DNA from: Posidonia oceanica
Taxonomy: Eukaryota; Streptophyta; Magnoliopsida; Alismatales; Posidoniaceae
Assembly (NCBI GenBank): GCA_037176725.1
Contig: JAZBRS010000023.1
Location: 31,987,001 to 32,051,000, forward strand
DNA length: 64,000 nucleotides
Direction of reading: 5' to 3'
Both the position numbers and the translations under genes were made by a program. Below, one piece after another: positions 56,093 to 64,000 of this stretch; within the stretch, counting starts at the first letter, position 1; the number at the start of each line of letters is the position of its first letter. The notes under the pieces were generated by a model. That model did not search any database and was not told where the DNA came from. It worked only from the letters and a program-made list of their open reading frames with translations.

Positions 56093-58140
56093 GACCTCAC
56101 TAACTTCACCAGTGCAGGTATCCTGGATTCAAACAGCAGTGAAGCCCCAGCGCAGCAGGCGTCATGCCAAAGCTCTCAGCTGCCGGAGGAAGAATGGGTC
56201 TGCATCGAGGACTACTACTCAGATGAGGAGGAGTCTGGTATAGTTGAGGCAGCCCCAACCTGCAGCAAGGATCAGCTCAGCGTGACTGCATCCTTGTCAG
56301 TTTGCTTGGCACTCACTAATGAAGCAGCAAAATTGGCAAACCCTGGGGCGGGACTGACAGTTTCCCCTCTTCCTACAGCATCACCAAAGTCGCCAACAGT
56401 TGCAGCCACAGTGCCAGGATCAGAAGCACGCCCTCCGGCGTTATCCAACAGTCAGCCTGTGGTCGCAGCCGCACCAGCATGGAAATCACCTTCTCCAGCG
56501 GTACACTTAGTCGGATTAGGCAGTAGTGCGACTCAGCTCGCATTATCGACAACGCCACAAGCAAGCCAGGCGGCTCTGTTAGGCACACCGCTGTCAGCCT
56601 CAGCAGATCTTGCTATGCGGAAGATTCTCACTGCTGCTACCGGGAGACCACCATTGTCACCCACGGGCGCCGGCGCTTCGTCCCCAAGCATGGCGGTCCA
56701 GCCATTGGCCCCCCAGAAGAGCAGTTGTGCCTCCCTGCCAACAGCAGCGGTGATCCTGGCAGCATACCTAGCAGTAGTGAAATAAGTACCTGAAGTAGCA
56801 GAGAGCCCAGCAGTCGAGCTAGGGCCGGCCGCAAGCCCGGCAGTCACTTATTACGTCGACTCACCCTCGGATGAGGAGGCAGGAGTGGCTACAGATGCTC
56901 AGATTGATTTCTCAATGGGAGACTTGGAGCAGTTATTCTAGGAGCAGCCTGTGTCGTTGGCACAGGACGTGGCAGAGCATGAGACAACATAGAAGAAGGG
57001 GAAGGCCGTGGCCATGGATCCCTCTATCATGGTCCTAGAGGAGGATCTAGTGCTTGAGGCACTCGTCAGGCCAGATGAGCTGATCACCCTGCAGCTAGGG
57101 GGTGAGTCTCGATGGTTTGTGCAGCGCATGCCACACTTAGACAATGCAGCAGGCGGCGGTACCCTGATCAGCTACTAGCCTGATATATCCTTGGCAAGCA
57201 CGCCGGAACATGTAGAGGAAGCAACAGCACAGTAGATACCGGCAGCATCAGCACCACAAACAACACCAGTAGCACAGCATGCACCAGCAGCAGTACAACA
57301 TGCACTAGTAGCAGAACAACATGCAGTACAACATGCACCCATAGCAGCACAACATGCACAAGCAGTAGTAGAGCAACATGCACAAGCAGTAGTAGAGCAA
57401 CATGCACAAGCAGTAGTAGTACAACATGCACCAGTAGTAGTACAACATGCAGCAGTAGTAGAGGAACATGCACAAGCAGTAGTAGAGCAACATGCACAAG
57501 CAGTAACACAGCTGGCACCAGCAGCACAGCAGCAAGCAGTAGCACATGCAACCCCTGTACAGGCAGCAGCAGCACAATCAGCTTTAGCACAGCAGGCAGC
57601 AGCACAGTTAGCTTCAGTACAGACAGCAGTAGCAGAATTAGCAGAGCCAACAATAGAGTCAGAGCAGGCAGAGCCAGCTGAGGAGCTTGCCAGGACAAAG
57701 GTCGTGTGCCGAGGGTATAAAAACACTCGGGTATGCGTGACCATCCTGAAATGTCACCAGGGCCAAGCAGCGGAACACTTGCACTCCTTCGATATCTCAG
57801 ACCACACCTTTGAGAAGGAGATCCTCTCGGAGCTTATTGCATATGGAGAGGAGGATGATGCAGGCGAAGATGAGAATGATGAACCATCACCTGAGTTCCG
57901 GCCCCACGACGACGATCCAGAAGGCCCCAATCTCCATGTCGAAGAGGAGACAGAGGTTGTCAGCATTGGCACAGCAGAAGAAGTCAGAGAGGTCTGCATT
58001 AGCGCCCTTCTGTCGTCCCAGGCTAGAGCAGAATTCATCGCATTCTTGAAAGAGTATGCGGATGTCTTTGCCTGGAGCTACGAGGATATGGTTGGCCTCG
58101 ACATTGAGATAGTTGTGCACAACCTACCTTTGGACCCAGA
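56093..58140 (+). pseudogene. Protease-RT linker of pol, low-complexity, element B
   Basis: Continues in the protease frame through several stops. Early part has EEWVCIEDYYSDEEESG, also present in C. The middle is Ala/Pro/Ser-rich; 57300-57510 encodes an 8-residue repeat. The end (LHSFDISDHTFEKEILSELIAYGEEDD, YADVFAWSYEDMVGLDIEIVVHNLPLDPDA) matches the acidic entry to RT in C. No known catalytic domain. The middle part is hypervariable between B and C while both ends are conserved. Confidence 0.7.
57300..57510 (+). repeat. In-frame 24-bp minisatellite in the pol linker
   Basis: Repeats of CAACATGCACAAGCAGTAGT plus GGAG-type variants, each 24 bases and in the pol frame, encoding QHAQAVVE-like octapeptides, some shortened. 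Element C has PEQPEQ-type repeats instead at the same place. The antisense frame is Cys-rich but is only the complement of the repeat. Confidence 0.8.
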
Positions 58141-60090
58141 TGCAAGGCCAGTGAAGTAGAAGTTAAGGCGATGGCGATCGCAGTGGCTACTTATGATCAA
58201 AGAAGAGATCATGAAGCAGCACAATGTTAACTTCCTCAAGGTCGTCCTTTACCCTGAGTGGCTTACAAACGTTGTGCCACTGCCCAAAAAAGATGAACAA
58301 GTCCGCATGTGCATCGACTATCGGGACCTGAACAAAGCAAGTCCCAAGGATGATTTTCCACTACCGCACATCGACATCCTAGTTGATAACACTACAAGGC
58401 ACAAAATGCTTTCCTTCATGGACAGCTTCTCTGGCTATAACCAGATCAGAATGGCAGAAGAGGATATGGAGAAAACATCATTCATCACCCCTTGGGGTGT
58501 CTTCTGCTACCAAGTTATGCCATTTGGGCTAAAAAATGCTGGCGCAACCTATCAAAGGGCCATGACTGCACTTTTCCACGACCTCATGCATCATGAAGTT
58601 GAGGTATACGTGGATGATATGATTGCCAAAACCAAAGAGCCTGAGGATCACCTTGCCTGCTTAAGGAAGCTCTTTGACCGCTTAAGAAAGTACAAGCTGC
58701 ACCTTAACCCTAGTAAATGCGTATTCGGGGTATCTTCTGGCAAGCTCCTGGGCTACATTGTTAGCCAGAGAGGGATAGAAGTGGACTCGATGAAAGCAAA
58801 AGCCATCGTGGACATGCCACCCCCTAGGACAGAGAAAGAGGTCTGAGGCCTGCTCGGACGCCTGCAGTATATCAATCGGTTCAATGCACAGCTCACGCCT
58901 ATATGCGAACCGATCTTCAAGCTCCTGAAGAAGAACGCACAGATTGACTGGAGCGAGGAGTGCCAAGCTACCTTTGACAAGATCAACCAGCTTCTGATCA
59001 AGCCTCCTGTTTTGGTCCCGCCCACGCTGGGGAGACCTCTGCTTCTCTACCTCTCTACCATCCAGCATGATGAATCTAGTAGAAAGGAGCATGCAATTTA
59101 TTACCTGAGCAAGAAATTCAATGATTGCGAAGCTAGGTATAGCACAATGGAGAAGACTTGCTTATCCCTCTTCTGGGCTGCACAGAAGCTGAGGCACTAC
59201 ATGATGGCGTACCCAGTCCGGCTCCTATGCCGACATGACCCCATCAAGTTCCTCTTCCAGAAGCCAGCAATGGTAGGCAGATGCGTCAAGTGGCAGGTAT
59301 TGTTGTCTCAGTACGACATCACCTTTGTCACGCAGCGAGCCATGAAGGGCCAAGCCATGGCAGATCACTTTGCAAACTTTCCTTTGCCTGAATACCAGCC
59401 TCTCCAGACGCAATTCCCGGATGAGGACATCCACTTTGCGATGGAAGACACTGAGGAGGACCCTGAAGACTTAGAGCATTGTCAGTTGTACTTTGATGGC
59501 GCTGTCAACAAGAAGGGTCGAGGCATAGGCATGGTGCTGACCACACAGTAGGGGCAGATGATCCCCTTTGCAAGGAAGTTAACCTTCAAATGCACTAATA
59601 ATGAAGCGGAATATGAAGCATGCATTCTGGGACTAAAGGTCGCGTTCGAGCATGAGGTGCAGAAGCTGCATGTGCACGGTGATGCCATGCTGGTGATTTC
59701 CAAAGTGAATGGCGATTGGAGAACAAAGGATCCAAAGTTAGTGCCATATCATGAACACCTGCTGAAGCTGATAGAATAATTTGCAAGCTTCCGCTTTTCA
59801 TACATGAACAGGGCAAGGAATGCATATGTAGATGCGCTAGCAACCTTGGCGTCCTGGCTCAGTATACCAGAGGACCGAGCAGTGGATGTATCAGTTACAT
59901 GCATGGAGCAGCCTGCGCACTGCATGAACATAGAGGAGGCAGATCTAGTAGAAGAGCAGCCTTGGTATTGCGACATCCAAGCCTTCTTGGAGTCTGGCAG
60001 CCACCCGCCTGGCACCTCAGCAGCAAATAGAAGAACTTTGGCGCGTCTGGCGTCGAAGTATGTGTTAGGGGCAGGGCAGCTATACAGAAG
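58141..60090 (+). pseudogene. Reverse transcriptase, native RNase H and archaeal-type RNase H, element B
   Basis: RT at 58193-58846: VPLPKKDEQVRMCIDYRDLNKAS, SFMDSFSGYNQIRMAEED, FGLKNAGATYQRA and EVYVDDMIAK (YVDD near 58606). TGA at 58844 interrupts at KEV-GLLGRLQYI. The native RNase H is degenerate and lost the eight residues SMGAILGQ present in C. The second RNase H at about 59490-59870 has YFDGAVNKKGRG, NNEAEYEACILGL, HVHGDAMLVI and NAYVDALATLA, with TAGs at 59549 and a TAA at 59777. All of it stays in one frame with the protease and linker. Confidence 0.92.
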
Positions 60091-61157
60091 ATCATACAGT
60101 CAGATGCTCTTGCACTGCCTGAGCAAGCAAGAGGTCGACATGCTTATGCTCTAGGTCCATGCAGGGACTTGTGGTCCGCATATGAATGGTGTGCTGCTAG
60201 CCAAGAAAATCATGTTGCAAGGCTATTTCTGGTCAACCATGGAGGCGGACTGCAGCCAGTTTGTGCGAAGATGCCACAACAGCCAGATCCATGGTAATCT
60301 TATGCACGCACCCCCGTAGGAATTGCATAGCATGTCCTCGCCATGGCCTTTCTCCACCTGGGGGATTGACGTCATTGGCCCCATACACCCTGCTGCATCG
60401 AATTGTCATCGCTTCATTCTGGTAGCGATAAACTACTTCACTAAGTGGGTGGAAGCAGCCTCCTACAAGGCGGTCACAGCTACGGTGACAGAGAGATTTA
60501 TCAGAAATAACATTGTCACCCGATATGGGGTCCCGCATACAATCATCTCTGACAACGGCTCAAACTTTATTGCAAAGAGGATCGAGGAATACTTGCAGAA
60601 GCACCAGATCAAGCATCATAGATCCTCACCATACCGGCCGTAGATGAATGGAGCAGTGGAGTCTGCTAATAAAAACATTGTGAAAATAATGAAGAAGATG
60701 GCAGAAACCCATAAAGACTGGCATGATAAGCTCTCGTATGCACTTTGGGCATACAGAACCTCAGGAGGCAGTGCTGCCTGTCGAAGTGGAGATCCCTTCG
60801 CTGTGAATCCTGCGAGAAGTAGAGCTGGAAGAAGCAAAATGGGTCGAGGACCGCTGTGCCCAGCTTAACATGAATGATGAGCGCAGATTGCAAGCAATGC
60901 ACAACGCTCGCTGCTACCAGAACCGAATGGCAAGAGCGTACCTGAAGAAGGTGCGGCCCAGGAGCTTCCAGCCAGGAGACCTTATCTTGCGAGCCATCCA
61001 CCTGCCAGATGGTCGAGGCAAATTCCGACCCAACTGGCGTGGCCCCTTTGTGGTCAAGCAGGCATTCTCAGGCGGCGCAACAATTCTTGAGGACATGGAC
61101 CAGACTGGGCAGTCAGAGCCGGTCAATGCATGCTATCTCAAGAAGTACTATCAGTAG
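60091..61157 (+). pseudogene. Integrase, element B
   Basis: Zinc module HAGTCGPHMNG to CHNS, in which the last Cys of the HHCC set (CHSC in C) is Ser. Core: FSTWGIDVIGP, IISDNGSNF and MNGAVESANK (DD35E). Stops: TAG after MLML (60152-60154), near 60318 and at 60641-60643. After YALWAYRTS a deletion removes the segment corresponding to VRTSTGATPYSLVYGM in C and shifts the frame. The C-terminal part resumes (60870-61157) with NWRGPFVVKQAFSGGATILEDM and ends CYLKKYYQ, TAG at 61155. Confidence 0.9.
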
Positions 61158-62695
61158 ACTGGCCCCTGCCTTGCAGAGCGTTCTCTCCCATCCCATCCTT
61201 TGCAATCTCTCTTCCTTATACATTCTTCTGCGTTCCAATCTTGCCCCTCTGCATTCCCGCACTCTCTGCATATATCCTTGCATTTCCATCTCTTTTAGCA
61301 TATCTCAAGCAAAAATAAAAAATTCCCAGCAAAAATCATGCATTGCATCTGGCCCGATGATGAAATCGGATGTGCTTGCCTGCTATGGAAGGAGTCTACC
61401 CTACCTCACCTGACACTACTTAGGCGTCTTAGCTAGTGAGGGAGCCACCTTTCCAATGAGAACAGGCGAAATAACCAAACCCCTTAGGACATGTGCCTCC
61501 CGAGGGAGATAAAATGCTAGGGTGTGAGCAAGAGCGATCCATAAAAGAATATGTCTGAGCATGGGCATAAAAGGAAAAGCAAATAGAAGGCGAAGGCAGA
61601 AGCAGGCCCTAGAGATAGAGACGTGTAGCATAACCCTGTCCCTCCGAACTGCTTCGGAGATAAACCACCCTTTTGCACCTGGGAGACTCAAACCCACCTC
61701 AAAACCCCGACACCCATTACCTCTAAAACCAGGGATGGCAGAAGCTTGCAAAAAAAGGGAAAGAAAAAAAGAGGAAAAGAACAAAGAAAAAGCAAAGCAA
61801 AAAAAAGAAAGCAAAAAGAAGCAAGGAAAAAAGGAGAAAAGACGAAGGTCAACTCCAGAAAAAGAAAAAAGAAGAAGCAAGCAGCGCAATCCCATCCCTT
61901 ACCTATCTTAGAGATGAGCTAAAGTTTGCGCCTAGGGAATCCACAAACCCTGCAAAGCCTTTAAACCTAGCAAGGCCTAGCAAGTAGCTCCTCAGCTTCA
62001 ACTAGGTGCCCATTACCTCCAAGTTAGGGATAGGGGAAACCTATATGCCTATGAGGGAGCAAAACGATGCAAAAGAGTAGGTGTAGGCCCTTGGGAGTTT
62101 GGTCTGGAGCCTGTCCTCACCGCCCACCACCCATGCACTGCAAATCACCCTTTCCTGAGTGCCACCAGCAAGTTAAGAGTTTGAGTAGAGTCCAGTGAGT
62201 CAGGGACCCCTCTCTTCCTCTGCAGCAGGCACTAAGCACTCCGTATGCTGAGGCCTATAGCATATAAGCAAAAATCATGCATACATTTACAGCATCTACC
62301 ATAAATCATGCACATATCTGCGCATACCAAGCATAAACCATGCATGCATGCACAGCATAAGTCATTCTCTCCTTCTATCTTCCCGCTCTGCAAAACTTGG
62401 CTCGGCGTTGAGACAGTACTTCTATCAAGCATGTGTCGACCTTCTTCAAGCTGCATTGGTCCAGAGCTCTGACCAACCACTTGCCCCAGCAGAACTGCCT
62501 TAGTCTGAATACGTTTAATATCTGCACTCTGAATGCTAACTGTTAAACCTGCTGAACATACTTGAATGCTAGCCTTGAATTCTGCATCTTTACCAGCCAG
62601 TGGTTGTATGCATATACCTGATCTGATGAACTGCAACTCTGATTACAGGTACTTGAAGTTTCTGCACCGGTAGCCTGCACTTACACTCCTGCACG
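61158..62695 (+). other. Conserved spacer between integrase and PMD gene, element B
   Basis: No recognisable ORF. 61405-61530 matches the C spacer in order. 61740-61880 is a run of nearly pure purine (AAAGAAAAAAAGAGG-like), on the same element strand as in C. 62265-62350 has repeated ATAAATCATGCA-type words. Ends with ATTACAG / GTACTTGAAG (about 62643-62659), a candidate splice acceptor before the PMD ATG. Confidence 0.55.
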
Positions 62696-63899
62696 ATGGG
62701 TTATCCAACTCTGGTCACTCCCATGCACTGCTTAGATGCCCTGCGAGAATGGGTTGGCAAACTCACTGAAGCCGACTGCGAGAAGCTACGCACTTGGGGT
62801 ATCCCTTCCAAGCTCCTGAAGGCAACAGACGTTGAAGTAAGCCGCCATCTCCTATGCGCTGTAGCAAGGTTTTGGAAGCCAGCACATCATGTCTTCTGTT
62901 TCGACAGGACAGAGCTGACTCCCACGCTAGAGGAGGTGCATCGGATGTGCGGCTTCTCTAAGATTATGGGACCTCCAGTCTTCATGAGGCGCGATGGATA
63001 CACTACGGTCCTGAGCCAGTTGACTGGGCTCTCTGCTAAAGGCTGCCAGCAAAGACTAATCTGCACCAGTGGGCCCACGCCCCATGCTTCGCCTAGCATA
63101 TTTTGATGCAGTTATGGAAAGGCACGCTGAACTCGGAGACGAGCTGTGGCTTCGGGGATTCGTCACCCGCTTTCTAGGCGAACTGATCTTCACGCATGGT
63201 AGGATGACAGTTGCAATTGAGATTGCTGACATTGCACTTGCAGTGGTGACCTGGCAGATCAACCTGGCACCAGTCGTCCTCGCAGAAACATATCGCAGGT
63301 TGGACCGCATTGTGCACCGCTACCGCCAGTTCCACGGCTGTGGAGTACTTGTGCAAATCTGGCTAGCTGCACACCTGGAGATGGACCTCTTGCACCCTCA
63401 GAGGCATGCTATTGAAACATACTGTAGCAGTGGCCATGCAAGAACCATAAAGAGCGTGCCAAAAAAGTATCAGAAGCTATCTGAGCTGACGGATGACGCA
63501 GTGACTTGGCGAATCATCCCATCCGTAGCAGAGCCCTTCACCGTCTTCTTCGATGCTTGCGACATGCGGCTTGTAGTGCTGCCAGGATTCACCGGGGGTG
63601 TGGAGTACCACCCTATCCGGGTTATGTGGCAGTTTGGCTACCGGCAGGGTGCCTTCATTGATAGCACTGCACCCAGGCTCATGCAGACTTACCCGCTTAA
63701 CACAACAGCATCCACAATAGTGCTGGCAGACCTGATGCGGCACGGGGTCAAGTCTACAGACATTGTAGCTGTGAAAAGATCAGGATGTATTTCTGAGTAT
63801 GTCACTGAGGTGCAGGGACTCCGGCCCCTCAACGAGATTCCTCCTGGCACCCCCCAGTTCCCTGACTCCTGCCAAGCGAAGAAGGCTCGACATAACTAG
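62696..63899 (+). pseudogene. Plant mobile domain (PMD) accessory protein, element B, one frameshift
   Basis: About 401 codons from ATG 62696 to TAG 63897-63899; a single one-base shift near 63072-63080 is the only break I see. Features: LREWVGKLTEADCEKLRTWGI, SRHLLCAVARFWKPAHHVF, TELTPTLEEVHRMCGFSKIMGPPVF, then (shifted frame) LRLAYFDAVMERHAELGDELWLRGF, TRFLGELIFTHGRMTVAIEIADIALAV, WLAAHLEMDLLHP, GGVEYHPIRVMWQFGYRQGAF and YVTEVQGLRPLNEIPPGTPQF. The ELTPTLEEV-GF-GPPV core is the PMD signature. It is better preserved than gag or pol here. Its role in the element, perhaps countering or exploiting host silencing, is speculation. Confidence 0.8.
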
Positions 63900-64000
63900 G
63901 CGTCTATGCAGTTGTTTGCTTGTATTGCTTTTGTTGAATCATGCTGTATTTCTTTCGGCCTACCAGAGGTGTGTAACCAGAGATTCACTCAATACAAAGA
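63900..64000 (+). other. Start of the 3' region after the PMD gene, element B
   Basis: Non-coding; AGGTGTGTAACCAGAGATTC resembles AGGCGTGTAATCAAGACATT on the minus strand of element C near 1200. PPT and 3' LTR would lie further right. Confidence 0.5.

Larger units (their letters stand above)
47817..64000 (+). mobile_element. Element B: Tat/Ogre-type retrotransposon, plus strand, 3' end outside window
   Basis: LTR, primer site, leader, gag, protease with G-patch, RT, dual RNase H, integrase, spacer and PMD gene in order. It inserted in the gag of element A with left flank CCCGC (47812-47816). It is the best-preserved gene order in the window, although every gene has stops. The PMD stop at 63897 is about 100 bases before the window end; PPT and 3' LTR are not seen. 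Confidence 0.9.

Noticed and set aside
57175..57744. Cys-rich protein on the minus strand
   Set aside because: It is the complement of the Ala/Gln/His-coding minisatellite in the pol linker of element B.

Overview
The window is plant nuclear DNA made almost entirely of nested transposable elements. I found no convincing single-copy host gene, rRNA gene or tRNA gene. An angiosperm source is indicated by four things: Ty3/gypsy elements of the Tat/Ogre type (second, archaeal-type RNase H; primer site matching plant tRNA-Arg), a TNP2-type CACTA transposon, an L1-type LINE and a tRNA-derived SINE. I cannot name the species.

Layout. (1) 1-19210, minus strand: element C, a Tat-lineage retrotransposon whose 3' LTR lies off the left edge. 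In transcription order it has a 5' LTR (19210-14120, carrying a SINE), a tRNA-Arg primer site, a leader, gag (12920-10481), protease with a G-patch (about 10285-8216), RT/RNase H/second RNase H (8277-5218), integrase (5217-4117), a spacer, a plant mobile domain (PMD) gene (2402-1276) and a 3' region built from hairpin repeats (1-1275). (2) 19211-21067: the right part of an older LTR (D), the target into which C inserted. (3) 21367-25260, minus: an L1-type LINE ORF2. (4) 25275-36202, plus: the 5' part of a CACTA transposon, broken by a 5.6-kb solo LTR (F, 26105-31727, duplication CATAG) and a 1.2-kb solo LTR (G, 34030-35254, duplication ATGTT), then cut by element A. (5) 36203-47816, plus: element A (LTR, primer site, leader, two tandem gag copies), with a minus-strand solo LTR (E, 39957-44429) in its leader. 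(6) 47817-64000, plus: element B, inserted into the gag of A and carrying LTR, primer site, leader, gag, protease/G-patch, RT, RNase H, integrase and PMD gene; its 3' LTR lies off the right edge.

How the parts work together. Gag packages the RNA, tRNA-Arg primes reverse transcription, the dual RNase H RT copies it and the integrase (DD35E with a GPF motif) inserts it. The PMD gene is an accessory ORF in the same place, 3' of integrase, in B and C. Every coding region has stops or frameshifts, so all copies look dead. The frameshifts of B and C lie in different places, which implies an ancestor with one continuous gag-pro-pol frame.

Most unusual is the non-coding architecture. Several unrelated segments are built from short tandem or dispersed hairpins. 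In at least two of them both arms change together: the GATAAGT array at 48-672, and the double-hairpin units in LTRs A and B. All six Tat-type LTRs, though very different elsewhere, keep a GGTGCCTAACACC core and an internal copy of the first nine bases of the primer site. Gag is always preceded by a splice-acceptor-like sequence, with donor-like sites in several LTRs, suggesting a leader intron. These are leads read by eye and not tested by folding, alignment or expression data.
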